DNA from: JAVJQS01 sp040218815
GTDB lineage: Bacteria; Bacteroidota; Bacteroidia; Flavobacteriales_E; Vicingaceae
Direction: 5' to 3'
Assembly: GCA_040218815.1 (NCBI GenBank)
Contig: JAVJQS010000015.1
Location: 124,001 to 188,000, forward strand
DNA: 64,000 nucleotides
Below the pieces are notes generated by a model. It was not told the DNA's origin. It saw only the letters and a program-made list of their open reading frames with translations, and ran no database searches. Of the stretch, positions 49,562 to 58,911 are shown one piece after another (within the stretch, counting starts at the first letter, position 1; each line of letters begins with the position of its first letter). The position numbers and the translations under genes are program-made.

Positions 49562-50647
49562 ATGGGAAGTATACTCGCCGTATATGGCACTAGACCTGAG
49601 TTAATTAAGATGGCACCGCTCATCTTAGCATTGAAAAAAAAGGGAGAGGCAGTTAAAGTGTTAAACACCGGCCAACATCGAGATATGTTAGTAGAGCTGG
49701 AACATTTGTTCGGTATTTTTCCAGACTTTTCATTTGATGTGATGAAAGCGAATCAAGATGTTAATCACGTCGTATCTAAAATTATTGTAAAGGTTTCGAT
49801 TTTACTAAAAGAAGAGTCCATAAGTTTAGTAATTGTTCAAGGGGATACTGCAACTGTATTGGCTACAGCTATGGCAGCTTATTATTCGAAAGTGAAGATT
49901 GCTCATGTTGAGGCTGGTTTGCGAAGCTTTGATATGGATCATCCATTTCCCGAAGAATTTAATCGAAGGGTGGTCTCTATGATTGCAGATTATAACTTTG
50001 CGCCGACTGAGCAATCCTATCAAAACTTAATCAAGGAGAAAGTTGATCAAGCTAAGGTTTTTATTACAGGCAATACCGTAATAGATGCCCTTTCTATACT
50101 CAAAAATAAATTGAAAAGAGGTGAGTCCGATAAAAAGAAAATTTTAGTCACTGCGCATCGGAGGGAAAATCATGAAGTCGGTATTCGCAATATTTGTCAG
50201 GCAATTCTCAGGATTTTAGAAGAACGGAATGACGTTGAATTTGTTTGGCCGGTTCATCCAAACCCCAATGTAAAGGATACAGTTTATAGCCTGCTTTCCA
50301 ATCGGGAGTCAGTTGTGCTTTGTGAACCATTGGGCTATCTTGAGCTTTTGTCTACCATGAATGATTCTTATATGATTTGGACAGACTCTGGCGGTATTCA
50401 GGAAGAAGCACCCTCATTTAAAAAGCCCGTATTAATTCTAAGAGAGGTCACAGAACGGCCAGAAGTTGTTGCTTCCGGTTTTGGCGTATTGGTAGGTACA
50501 GATATAAGTGAAATAGTAAAGCAGACAATTAAGCTTTTAAACTCTAGTGAGTTATACGCTAAGCAGATTAGTGGAGATAACCCATTTGGTGACGGAAATT
50601 CAAGTCAAAAAATAATTGAAATCATAGAAAAAGCAAAGAATGACTAA
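49562..50647 (+). CDS. UDP-N-acetylglucosamine 2-epimerase-like enzyme (WecB/FnlC/QnlB family)
   Basis: A 361-residue non-hydrolysing UDP-HexNAc 2-epimerase. The blocks are LAVYGTRPELIKMAPLILAL, LNTGQHRDMLVELEHLF, IAHVEAGLRSFDMDHPFPEEFNRRVVSMIADYNFAPTE, VTAHRRENH, VHPNPNVKD and IWTDSGGIQEEAPSFKKPVLILREVTERPE. Alone it could make UDP-ManNAc. In the presence of FnlA-like and RmlD-like genes in the same cluster it more likely performs the last 2-epimerisation to UDP-L-QuiNAc or UDP-L-FucNAc. It overlaps the next glycosyltransferase by 8 bp. Confidence 0.88.
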   Translation: MGSILAVYGTRPELIKMAPLILALKKKGEAVKVLNTGQHRDMLVELEHLFGIFPDFSFDVMKANQDVNHVVSKIIVKVSILLKEESISLVIVQGDTATVLATAMAAYYSKVKIAHVEAGLRSFDMDHPFPEEFNRRVVSMIADYNFAPTEQSYQNLIKEKVDQAKVFITGNTVIDALSILKNKLKRGESDKKKILVTAHRRENHEVGIRNICQAILRILEERNDVEFVWPVHPNPNVKDTVYSLLSNRESVVLCEPLGYLELLSTMNDSYMIWTDSGGIQEEAPSFKKPVLILREVTERPEVVASGFGVLVGTDISEIVKQTIKLLNSSELYAKQISGDNPFGDGNSSQKIIEIIEKAKND

Positions 50648-51878
50648 TCGCGTTCTTCTTATTAGTAATAATGAAATTTGTTACAATGCTCGTTTACTCA
50701 AAGCAGCTGATTTTTTAGATAAAAATGGTTGGGAGGTGACTGTTTTCAATGGGGTAACAGGCATTGCCTCAGAGAAAGTTTATCGGTCAACTTTAAAAAG
50801 CCGTAAATGGAATGTGATTGAAAACGACATTTCAAAACGCAGTCTAAAGTCGAAAATAAGATGGCTTTTAAATGGGCTATTACATAAAATAGTAGTTTAT
50901 TCAGTTGAAAAGTTGGAGTGGAAAATTTGGAGCAAATTTTACTTGAATAAGACATTATTATTAGCACCCATGTTAAGAAGAAACAAATATGATTGGGTAA
51001 TAATTAACCTTATCGATAATTTGCCATTTGCTGTTGAATTAAAAAATAAAATGAAGGCAAAAGTGATTTATGATAGTCAAGAATATTTTGTTGGACAATA
51101 TGCAGCTTTTGAAAGATGTAAATATAAATGGGTTGTTGAGAACGAAAAAAAATACATCGAACAGGTAGATGTTTTGCTAGCTACAACTCAGGTGATGTTA
51201 GATAAAATTGGGAGTGACTATGGATTGAATATTCCTTCGTTTAGGGTGAGAAATGTGCCTACAATTGCACAAGTTCACTCCAATGATAGAATAAATCAAG
51301 AAGCTAATTTTGAATCGGATGTGCCATTACGCTTAGTATGGCATGGAATGGGAATCTATTTAGAAAATAGAAGAGGCTTACATATTTTAATTAAAGCCAT
51401 TGCCAATTGTAAGCAAAAGGTTCATCTCTTTTTACAAGGGAAGTTGGATGATACTCAGAAAAGTATACTGAATAACTTTATTGTGAACTATCGATTACAA
51501 AATAAATTAACCGTTCTACCACCTGCTTTACCAGATAAGATTGTTGAAAGTTTAACAGACTACGACATTGGTTTAACCGGGGAGTTGCCAAAAGAAGAGA
51601 ATCAAGAACTAACGTCAAGTAATAAGTTATTTGATTATATTGCAGCTGGCCTAGCTGTATTAGCCTCTGATGTCAAAGGGGTTAGAGAAACGATTGAAGA
51701 ATATAAGGTTGGCTTTATGTATAAGCCTGGTGATTATATTCAATTAAGCGAACTAATTGACGAATTAGCTATAAAAGGACAGAAATTGAGTGCCCTGAAA
51801 AGTAACTCTGCTTCAGCAAGAAAATCACTTTCTTGGGAGTCAGATTACAGAAATGTATTAAGCATCATGGAAAATTAG
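50640..51878 (+). CDS. family 4-type glycosyltransferase
   Basis: A 412-residue GT-B enzyme with RVLLISNNEICYNARLLKAADFL at the N-terminus, a VIYDSQEYFVGQYAAFERC acceptor-side segment and the donor-side LVWHGMGIYLENRRGLHILIKAI, LFLQGKLD, LTVLPPALPDKIVESLTDYDIGLTGELP and SSNKLFDYIAAGLAVLASDVKG. The SNKLFDYIAAG block with its following acidic residues is the nucleotide-sugar site. The start overlaps the epimerase and the end is 5 bp before the next glycosyltransferase start. Sugar unknown. Confidence 0.82.
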   Translation: MTNRVLLISNNEICYNARLLKAADFLDKNGWEVTVFNGVTGIASEKVYRSTLKSRKWNVIENDISKRSLKSKIRWLLNGLLHKIVVYSVEKLEWKIWSKFYLNKTLLLAPMLRRNKYDWVIINLIDNLPFAVELKNKMKAKVIYDSQEYFVGQYAAFERCKYKWVVENEKKYIEQVDVLLATTQVMLDKIGSDYGLNIPSFRVRNVPTIAQVHSNDRINQEANFESDVPLRLVWHGMGIYLENRRGLHILIKAIANCKQKVHLFLQGKLDDTQKSILNNFIVNYRLQNKLTVLPPALPDKIVESLTDYDIGLTGELPKEENQELTSSNKLFDYIAAGLAVLASDVKGVRETIEEYKVGFMYKPGDYIQLSELIDELAIKGQKLSALKSNSASARKSLSWESDYRNVLSIMEN

Positions 51879-51883
51879 ATGAA

Positions 51884-53140
51884 ATGAACTTAATTATTGT
51901 AGCTCCTCACTTTCCACCTTCGGCACTTCCTCCGGCCCAAAGAGTTAGATTACTTGTAAGAAATTTAGACTCCTTGGGTGTTCAAACGAAAGTGATTACC
52001 GTCCCCTCAAAATATAGGGAAGAGAAAGAAGATTCCTGGATGCTTGAGTTAGCTGGTGAGGACTTTGAGTTAATCCAGACGGAAGCTTTACATTATAAAT
52101 GGACAAGAAAACTTGGAATTGGTGACCTTGGGTTACGCATGTTGCCTTTTCTTTTTTTTACACTGTTGAAACATTGCCAAAAGAAGAGTACTGACTTTGT
52201 GCTATATCCTGTACCTCCCTGGTATATTTTATTAATAGCGCCTATAATTAAAAAATTGACGAAAGTACCTTATGCAATCGATTTTATAGATCCTTGGGTA
52301 GCACTGGATAAGGATGAAGTAGCCAAAGGAATAAAGCAGAGGTTGAGTAATTGGATTGCAAATAAAAGTGAAGCCTTTGTTTGTCAAAACGCAGATATCA
52401 TTTATGCTGTTTCAGCTGGAATAAATGAGGGGCTCACCCAAAGGCATCCGATCTTAAAAAAGATTCCACAATACGCTGTCCCTTATGGGGCAGAAGAAAA
52501 AGATTTTAAAACAATAGATGTAAAAGAGAACAATCGAAACGACTTACTCATAAGATATATTGGTGCCGTTTGGGAAGATGCTTATCCGGTAGTTGATTCG
52601 CTCCTACATGCATTTTCAAAAGTAAAAAGCAGTTATAAAGCTGAGTTTATTGGAACCTCATATGCTGGTGAAGAGCTAGCAGAACCGCAATTGACAGAAA
52701 CAATAAATAAATATGAACTAGGAAGCAGAATAGAGGAAGATCCATATAGAAAGCCATACAAAGAAGCTGTTAAACTTCAAATGGAGGCAGATTTGCTGCT
52801 GCTCTTTGGTGGGATGAAATCTTATTATGCTGCATCAAAACTGTTTGGTTTAATTATTTCTAAAAAACCATTTTTTGCTTTTTTACACAAGGATTCTTTT
52901 CCTGCCAAGTTTTTGAAAGAAGTGAATTATCCTTTCTTGGTGCAGTATTCAAATAAGAATAATGAGCTTCCAAAATTTCAAATAGAAGAGTTAATTAGTG
53001 TTATCAAGCAGCTAATAACAAGTGTTAACCGGAATGAGATTTTTGAATTTCCTAAAAATATGATTGAAAAACATACTGCACTTGGTATGACTAACTCATT
53101 TATAGAACCAATGCAAGAATTTATTAGAAGCAATAATTAA
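51884..53140 (+). CDS. glycosyltransferase-like protein (GT-B fold)
   Basis: A 418-residue protein from ATG 51884 (MNLIIVAPHFPPSALPPAQRVRLLV). A longer frame back to 51833 overlaps the preceding gene and is less likely. The N-domain begins like GT4 enzymes (PHFPPS...RVRLLVRNLDSLG) and contains PYAIDFIDPWVALDKDEVAK, and AVSAGINEGLTQRHP follows. The C-terminal donor domain (LIRYIGAVWEDAYPVVDSLLHAF, LLLFGGMKSYYAASKLFGLIISKKPFFAFL) is divergent but recognisable. It ends the first long run of plus-strand genes; the next gene is on the minus strand. Confidence 0.75.
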   Translation: MNLIIVAPHFPPSALPPAQRVRLLVRNLDSLGVQTKVITVPSKYREEKEDSWMLELAGEDFELIQTEALHYKWTRKLGIGDLGLRMLPFLFFTLLKHCQKKSTDFVLYPVPPWYILLIAPIIKKLTKVPYAIDFIDPWVALDKDEVAKGIKQRLSNWIANKSEAFVCQNADIIYAVSAGINEGLTQRHPILKKIPQYAVPYGAEEKDFKTIDVKENNRNDLLIRYIGAVWEDAYPVVDSLLHAFSKVKSSYKAEFIGTSYAGEELAEPQLTETINKYELGSRIEEDPYRKPYKEAVKLQMEADLLLLFGGMKSYYAASKLFGLIISKKPFFAFLHKDSFPAKFLKEVNYPFLVQYSNKNNELPKFQIEELISVIKQLITSVNRNEIFEFPKNMIEKHTALGMTNSFIEPMQEFIRSNN

Positions 53141-53287
53141 TTTATGGGTTTTTAACCGCTATGAAGGAAAATGAACCACCTTCAAATAAAAATTTGCTAT
53201 ACTTTAACATTGAAATTATTAATAATGGGCTTACTCCCAATAAAAAAATGGACCTCAGTTTTTTAGATTTTATTTGATAAATCTTAT

Positions 53288-54112
53288 TTAGAATCGAACC
53301 TTTTTTTGAGATAAAGCAATGGCTTTCATGTGAACTTTAGCTTTAAAATTGTCAAAATTACCAGGTTCAAACTCAGTTGTTACCGTTTTTAATCCAGCTT
53401 GTTCACTAGCTATTTGAAGACTTTTTATTGTCCATTTATTGATGTGGTTTGGTGGCATGTCGGCAAGACCAATAATACGTTCTTGTTTGAACATGCTCTC
53501 AGCATTTGGAACTGTTATAATTAACTTTCCGTTTGGCTTTAAAAGTTTGAAGCAACTTTCTAAAACATCTTTGAACTCAGATATGTGTTCAAGAACTTGA
53601 AAAATCGTTATGGCATCAAATTGAGCAGTTTCTTGTTCTATTAATGTGATAAAATCTGACTTGCAGATAATTCCTTTTTTTTCTAGCTCTTTTACCGTTA
53701 TTGGCGTGGACTCTATGGCGTATTTAGTTAGTTCTTTTGGTAGCGCACTTAGGAAATAACCACTTCCTGCGCCAATATCTAGTATCTTCCCTGCTTTTAA
53801 ATGGCTGATAGCTTCAAGTCCAAAATCATAATCCCATTTCCATTTTGGATATCCCATTTGTTCATGTAGGATTTTATAATATGCCTCGTTCCCCCCTTTA
53901 AATGGAACTCCGAAGCCGAACTTGCAATTTGTACATTGATAAATACTGCATTTTCCTTCAGGCCAAAGCTCTTTTAAAACAGATTTTAATCGCTGATGTC
54001 TGTTTGGATCTCTCTCTTTAGTGCAAACATGTGAAGCGGATTCTTCAACTGTATAACTTGACAGAGGACCCTTTGCTAATTCATTACAAACAGGGCATTC
54101 TATATTATTCAT
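53288..54112 (-). CDS. class I SAM methyltransferase with N-terminal zinc-ribbon-like motif
   Basis: A 274-residue protein. The N-terminus has cysteine pairs (CPVCNELAKG at 5-14 and YQCTNCKFGFG near 59-69) that could bind zinc. The SAM-binding core follows: GKILDIGAGSGYFLSALPK (about residues 112-130), FDAITIFQVLEHISEFKDVLESCFKLLKPNGKLIITVPNAESM and NHINKWTIKSLQIASEQAGLKTV. The layout matches sugar or lipid methyltransferases such as those found in O-antigen clusters. It is convergent with the preceding glycosyltransferase and divergent from the epimerase gene, so it is transcribed separately. Confidence 0.82.
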   Translation of the reverse strand: MNNIECPVCNELAKGPLSSYTVEESASHVCTKERDPNRHQRLKSVLKELWPEGKCSIYQCTNCKFGFGVPFKGGNEAYYKILHEQMGYPKWKWDYDFGLEAISHLKAGKILDIGAGSGYFLSALPKELTKYAIESTPITVKELEKKGIICKSDFITLIEQETAQFDAITIFQVLEHISEFKDVLESCFKLLKPNGKLIITVPNAESMFKQERIIGLADMPPNHINKWTIKSLQIASEQAGLKTVTTEFEPGNFDNFKAKVHMKAIALSQKKVRF

Positions 54113-54314
54113 AATTAAATTTTATTTGCTTCAAAGAAAAGAGTTTTTTAGCTTTTGAAAGCACAATTAATGATATTGTTGCAATAAATCGATTTCATAA
54201 ATAATAGCAAGAATAGCTTTCTAATTGGTTATTTTTAATTTTTTTAAAAAGCATGATTTTCAATGATTACGATCTATTAATTTTTGAGAATTATATCTTA
54301 AAATAAGGGTTTAA

Positions 54315-55304
54315 ATGAAAGATTATAGAGAAAACATAAAAGGTAAAAAAGTTTTAGTTACGGGTGGTTTAGGGTTTGTTGGCCATAATTTGGTTAAAAA
54401 ACTTGTTAATCAGTATAAGTGTGAGGTAATTGTGGTTGATGATTGTTCCAATAGTCGTCCTGAGATATTAGGAAAAACGATTCATCAGGTAGACTTTAAA
54501 AAAATTTCTGTTTTAGATAAGGAAAATCTATTCCCACTAATTGAGGAGGTTAATTTTATTTTTCATTTAGCTTGCAAACAAATATCTGCTTCGGGAAGTG
54601 ATCCATTATTAGACTTACATGTCAATGCCCAAAGCACCTTGCAAATATTGGAATATATTCGAAACCATGATTTACCAGATTTTGAGCGATTTGTATATAC
54701 TTCCTCCTGTTCAGTTTATGGTAGCTATAAAAACTTACCTGCTTCTGAAGATGGAATAACTAAGGTGTTGAGTAATTATGCAGCCACTAAGTTGTTGGGT
54801 GAAAACTACAGCATGATTTACTGTACGAATTATGACATTTCGGTAGGTTGTGTTCGGTATTCCAATGTATATGGAAGTGGTCAAACTCCAACCAACCCTT
54901 ATTGTGGAGTTTTAGGTAAGTTTATTCACAATGCCTTAACCAACCAAGCACTTACAATTATTGGAGATGGGGAACAAACAAGAGATTACACTTATATTGA
55001 TGATGCAGTAGATGCCACAATATTATCTGCAGTTCACCCAAGGGCATTGGGGGAAGTTTTTAATGTAGGCACTAGCATAGAGACTTCGGTTAATGATTTG
55101 GCCGATTTAATTAAAAAATTAAATCCAAGTTGTACTCTCACTTTTGTTCCTGAAAGAGACATTGACAATATTCGTAGAAGGTCTGTAGATATAGAAAGTA
55201 TTCACAGAACCTTAGGTTGGTCACCACAATGGAATATCAAAAAAGGAATTGAAGTGACTTATCAATGGTATAAAAAATTTTTAGAATCTAATCAAAACAG
55301 TTGA
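54315..55304 (+). CDS. NAD-dependent epimerase/dehydratase (UDP-sugar epimerase type)
   Basis: A 329-residue extended short-chain dehydrogenase: KVLVTGGLGFVGHNLVKKLV (GxxGxxG at 17, 20, 23), VVDDCSNSRPEI, YTSSCSVYGSYKNLPASED and SNYAATKLLGENYS (catalytic Tyr155, Lys159), then VRYSNVYGSGQTP and QTRDYTYIDDAVDATILS. It fits the UDP-glucose 4-epimerase/UDP-glucuronate branch; the exact substrate is uncertain. A 200-bp AT-rich gap without a clear promoter precedes it, and a GT4 gene follows 9 bp later. Confidence 0.86.
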   Translation: MKDYRENIKGKKVLVTGGLGFVGHNLVKKLVNQYKCEVIVVDDCSNSRPEILGKTIHQVDFKKISVLDKENLFPLIEEVNFIFHLACKQISASGSDPLLDLHVNAQSTLQILEYIRNHDLPDFERFVYTSSCSVYGSYKNLPASEDGITKVLSNYAATKLLGENYSMIYCTNYDISVGCVRYSNVYGSGQTPTNPYCGVLGKFIHNALTNQALTIIGDGEQTRDYTYIDDAVDATILSAVHPRALGEVFNVGTSIETSVNDLADLIKKLNPSCTLTFVPERDIDNIRRRSVDIESIHRTLGWSPQWNIKKGIEVTYQWYKKFLESNQNS

Positions 55305-55313
55305 TTTTGACTT

Positions 55314-56447
55314 ATGAGTAAACTGGCCATTCTTCTTTCTCACCCGGTGCAGTATTATTCACCGCTTTTTGTGGAAGCTGCTAAGCAACTGGAGCTAAAA
55401 GTCTTTTACGCCTTTCAGCCGAATGCCCAACAGCAAGGGAAGGAAGGTTTTGGAAATGCCTTTGAATGGGATTTAGATTTGCTGAGTGGCTATGAATATG
55501 AATTTGTAGACAATGTAGCCAAAAGTCCATCATCAGCTTATTATGCAGGTTGCGATACGCCTAGTATTGGTAAAAGATTGACAGCCTTTAGAGCAACCCA
55601 TGTAATAACTTTTGGTTGGTATTTGAAAATGCATAGACAAGCACTTCGCCATTGCAAAACAAATGGAATTCCCATTGCCGTGAGAGGGGACTCTCAATTA
55701 GATCCACAACTGCCTTTTTGGAAAAAATTCCTAAAGAAGCTGTATTATCCTTTTTTTTTAGAAAAATATGATGCCTTTTTGTCGGTGGGAAAACGAAACA
55801 AAGCTTATTTGATGCATTATGGAGTGCCTGATAAAAAAATTATTTTTTCACCTCATGCCATTGATCAGGATTTTTGGAAAATGGAGCGGAAGCATTCTAC
55901 AGAAAAGTTTCGCTTCATTTGGGTGGCTAAGTTTATTTCCAAAAAACAGCCTTTGGATGCTATTCACGCCTTTAAGGTTCTATTGGACCAGCACCCAGAA
56001 TTAAAAGAAAGGGTAGAGCTCCTTTTGGTCGGAAGTGGTCCTTTATTGAAGGAGACCAAAGAGAAAGCTCGAAATGTTGCCCAAATCCTTTTTCCTGGTT
56101 TTAAAAACCAAAGTGAATTGAGAGCCGAATATGCTAAAGCAGACTGCTTATTGTTAACATCAGATTATGGTGAGACTTGGGGCTTGGTAGTTAATGAAGG
56201 TTTTTCAGTTGGTATTCCTGCAATTGTTTCAAAAGCTTGTGGCTGTAGTGCCGATCTAATTGATGGAAGGAACGGGAAAACCTATAATTATGATGATATA
56301 GATAGCTTAACAAATCAAATGAAGACGATATTAAATTGGAATATAGAAGAGATTCAACAGGCTAAGAATAGTATCAAACAAAAGAATGAAGTTTATAATT
56401 TCACTTCTATTGTAAAATCTTTTAATCGATTTGTGGAAGAGTTTTGA
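55314..56447 (+). CDS. family 4 glycosyltransferase
   Basis: A 377-residue GT-B enzyme: LAILLSHPVQYYSPLFVEAAKQ at the N-terminus, VITFGWYLKMHRQALRHCKTNGIPIAVRGDS, the donor domain KFRFIWVAKFISKKQPLDAIHAF, LLVGSGPLLKETKEKA, ILFPGFKNQSELRAEYAKADCLLLTSDYGETWGLVVNEGFSVGIPAIVSKACGC (E-x7-E type site). It resembles enzymes that glycosylate lipid-linked intermediates. It is convergent with the glycerophosphodiesterase-like gene only 15 bp away. Confidence 0.88.
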   Translation: MSKLAILLSHPVQYYSPLFVEAAKQLELKVFYAFQPNAQQQGKEGFGNAFEWDLDLLSGYEYEFVDNVAKSPSSAYYAGCDTPSIGKRLTAFRATHVITFGWYLKMHRQALRHCKTNGIPIAVRGDSQLDPQLPFWKKFLKKLYYPFFLEKYDAFLSVGKRNKAYLMHYGVPDKKIIFSPHAIDQDFWKMERKHSTEKFRFIWVAKFISKKQPLDAIHAFKVLLDQHPELKERVELLLVGSGPLLKETKEKARNVAQILFPGFKNQSELRAEYAKADCLLLTSDYGETWGLVVNEGFSVGIPAIVSKACGCSADLIDGRNGKTYNYDDIDSLTNQMKTILNWNIEEIQQAKNSIKQKNEVYNFTSIVKSFNRFVEEF

Positions 56448-56462
56448 AGGAATTTATAAAAA

Positions 56463-57179
56463 TCATTTGATTTCATAATCATCTAAAACTATTTTGACTT
56501 CGTCCCATTGGTAAACTTTTGGATTTGGGTGTTTGTCCCAAAGATGAATATTTAAGTGCTTGTATTTTTTTCGGATATCTTTTTCTAGATATTCTTTTAC
56601 GGGCATGGAAATTCCATTGTATTTAAAATATATAATCCAACATTTTTGAATAAATTGTCTTATGAAATTTCCATTGGTCATCCAATAGGAAGTTTTAAAC
56701 CCTTTTTTATGTAGTAGTCCTAAAGGAAGACCCTTTTTAGATTCAATGAGGTAACTTTTTTTACTTTTCTTCAGTTGATCTAATTGATTAGAAATTCTTT
56801 CGTAATTTGAGTAAGATAAATTTTTTAGATCCAGCCAAAAGTAGTCATCGGGGAATTTTTCAAAAACTTCAGCCAGCTTTGGCAAAGAATCTACATAACT
56901 TTCTTCATGACTGATGTAAAATTGTCCGTCCTTAAACCAAAGATCAATTTCTACTCCTTTATACTCCTTTTGAAATGCTAATGCTACGGCAGCTAGTGTA
57001 TTTTCCTCTTTTTCAGTTGAGGCATATCCACGATGGGCCCAATTTTTAGATGAAGCTTGAGTAAAGGGCTTTTGTTCTACTTTATTGAATTGAGTTTCGA
57101 TAAAAAAAACAAAACTTAGGAGGGCAACCAAAAAAACCAAAGCAAAATAGAGTAAAATTTTATTTCTTCTTTTCTGCAT
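56463..57179 (-). CDS. glycerophosphodiester phosphodiesterase-family protein
   Basis: A 238-residue protein with one N-terminal membrane anchor (about 8-27) and an extracytoplasmic GDPD barrel. The catalytic set His49-Arg50 (AHRGYAS), Glu60 (EENTLAA), Glu77 and Asp79 (GVEIDLWF) and His91 (ISHEESY) is complete. GDPD enzymes cleave glycerophosphodiesters, and some act on phospho-decorations of cell-wall or surface polymers. It overlaps the end of the upstream phosphoethanolamine-transferase-like gene by 20 bp, so the two are co-translated. A joint role in adding or trimming phospholipid-derived groups is inference. Confidence 0.8.
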   Translation of the reverse strand: MQKRRNKILLYFALVFLVALLSFVFFIETQFNKVEQKPFTQASSKNWAHRGYASTEKEENTLAAVALAFQKEYKGVEIDLWFKDGQFYISHEESYVDSLPKLAEVFEKFPDDYFWLDLKNLSYSNYERISNQLDQLKKSKKSYLIESKKGLPLGLLHKKGFKTSYWMTNGNFIRQFIQKCWIIYFKYNGISMPVKEYLEKDIRKKYKHLNIHLWDKHPNPKVYQWDEVKIVLDDYEIK

Positions 57180-58848
57180 CTTTCAAATCACTATAGTTGA
57201 TTTTAAATCCATTGGAGTTGATAATGTAGTTGTAATTTTCTTCGTAGTTCTTTGAAAATATGCTTCGTTTGGGTTCAAAAGATTCTAGTTGAAGATCGTA
57301 CAAGTCAATAAGGGAATGAAATAGGTTCCCGCTATTGTAAAAATATGCAAGTTGATTGCTCTGCTCTCCAATGGTTTGGTTGAGAAAGTTTTTGCTTTGC
57401 CAGAGGATAAAAGGAATCTCAACAGTATACTTTGTTATAATAGGTGAACCGTGACCCAGCAGTTGATTTTCGTCATCGTATACATCTTCTCCGTGGTCGG
57501 AAACAAATAGTAAACTGCTCAGCTCATATTGAGATTTTCTCAAGCTATGTAAGAGGGTGTCGATTATGAAGTCAGAGTATTTGACTGTAGCGTCGTATTC
57601 GTCCACTCTTTTCATTTGGCTGGAGCTTAATTTTTCGTTTACGAATCGATCGTTAATTTTGAACTTAGTGCCGTCGGGAACTCTTTTTGTATATTCAAAA
57701 TGACTGCCCAATAAATGAATCATGATAAATATTTTTTTTTCTTTCTGGGATAAAACCTCCCTTAATGGAGCGATTACTTTCTCATCTAGTGATTTGGCAT
57801 TCCAGTCGGTATTGACAAAGGTAGATTCATGAGCATCGTCAGCCAATGCAGAGGTTTCTGTATCGGCTATGCCATAACGACCTTGATTAGAAATCCAATA
57901 AGTCTTAAAGCCTGATTCTCTCATAGCGGTGATAATAGATCCTTCTTCGTAAAAACGGGCTGTATTCATACCAAAAGCAGGAGTCAACATGCGCACAATA
58001 GAAGAGCGAGTTTGTGTAGTAGGACTAATCACATTGTTATAAAATAAGACATCGGTAGCTGTATCCATCCTAGGGGTAGTTTTTCGGTGATAGCCATAAA
58101 TACTCATGTGATTACGCGCCAGACTTTCACCAATTACTAAAATATGTGCTTGTTTGCTTTGGTTAAGAGGAGTTTTCTGTTTGGCATTGAATGAGACATC
58201 CTTTCTTTTATCTCCCAACTGAATTAAGTTGTTGTACTCTTCAAAATAATGGTATACGTTTTTGGCGTCTCGGTGTTGATGCGAATAATCCATCGGCATA
58301 AGCGAGTCCTTAGGTGCATCTAAGTAGGGGATGTGTATGAGAAAAGAAATAATAAAAAATAAACAAGCAGTGTAAAGGAGTTGATTGCTTTTGATTGTAC
58401 TTTTTTTAACTAGAAAAACACTTAGTAAGGGGAGAATCGATAAAAAAAATGTACCCAACAAGTCCCAAAAGTCACTAAGCTTGCTAAATTCCATTGCCTC
58501 TTGTGGAGTAGTCTCAAACAAGGCAGCAAAAGCACCGGTTCCAGGGGGGGTGTGATATAACTTGTAGTGATGGAAATAAATTAATCCAGAAATGAAATAG
58601 TAAGCGGTAAGGATAATGAGGGCACGTTTAAGCTTAAGTAGGCGTTGAAGAACAGCTACTACAAGCAGGTAAATCAATCCATCAAAGCAAAGCGGATAAA
58701 GAAAGTGATCAATAAAAGTTTGAAAACTGGAATTTTGTTCAATTCTTAGAATGAAAAAGAAACGACAGCTTATAAAGACCAAGAGTGGTAGCAGCAATTG
58801 CCACTGAGGGTTGCAAAAAATAGTATATTTTTGAAACTTCTTAAGCAT
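57160..58848 (-). CDS. phosphoethanolamine-transferase-like sulfatase-fold membrane enzyme
   Basis: A 562-residue protein from ATG 58848 (MLKKFQKYTIF); an upstream in-frame GTG at 58932 lies before the promoter and is unlikely. Five transmembrane helices are followed by an extracytoplasmic alkaline-phosphatase-fold domain: ILVIGESLARNHMSIYGYHRKTTPRMD (metal/nucleophile block), TQTRSSIVRML, IMIHLLGSHFEY and SSLLFVSDHGEDVYD. This is the EptA/CptA/OpgE group, which moves phosphoethanolamine from phosphatidylethanolamine to lipid A or glycans. The usual Thr nucleophile of GETAR is replaced by Ser or lies next to it (GESLAR), as in some family members. It is followed by the GDPD gene. Confidence 0.85.
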   Translation of the reverse strand: MLKKFQKYTIFCNPQWQLLLPLLVFISCRFFFILRIEQNSSFQTFIDHFLYPLCFDGLIYLLVVAVLQRLLKLKRALIILTAYYFISGLIYFHHYKLYHTPPGTGAFAALFETTPQEAMEFSKLSDFWDLLGTFFLSILPLLSVFLVKKSTIKSNQLLYTACLFFIISFLIHIPYLDAPKDSLMPMDYSHQHRDAKNVYHYFEEYNNLIQLGDKRKDVSFNAKQKTPLNQSKQAHILVIGESLARNHMSIYGYHRKTTPRMDTATDVLFYNNVISPTTQTRSSIVRMLTPAFGMNTARFYEEGSIITAMRESGFKTYWISNQGRYGIADTETSALADDAHESTFVNTDWNAKSLDEKVIAPLREVLSQKEKKIFIMIHLLGSHFEYTKRVPDGTKFKINDRFVNEKLSSSQMKRVDEYDATVKYSDFIIDTLLHSLRKSQYELSSLLFVSDHGEDVYDDENQLLGHGSPIITKYTVEIPFILWQSKNFLNQTIGEQSNQLAYFYNSGNLFHSLIDLYDLQLESFEPKRSIFSKNYEENYNYIINSNGFKINYSDLKDAEKKK

Positions 58849-58885
58849 TTTAGAATCAGTCAAAGTCAAGCGAACATCAAAAGCC

Positions 58886-58893
58886 CAAAAATA
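58886..58893 (-). promoter_or_regulatory. -7 element for the phosphoethanolamine-transferase/GDPD unit
   Basis: On the minus strand the sequence is TATTTTTG, an exact TAnnTTTG match, 38 bp upstream of ATG 58848. It lies downstream of the alternative GTG at 58932, so it decides in favour of the ATG start. Confidence 0.55.
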
Positions 58894-58911
58894 CTTTTTA
58901 TTTAAGACGTT

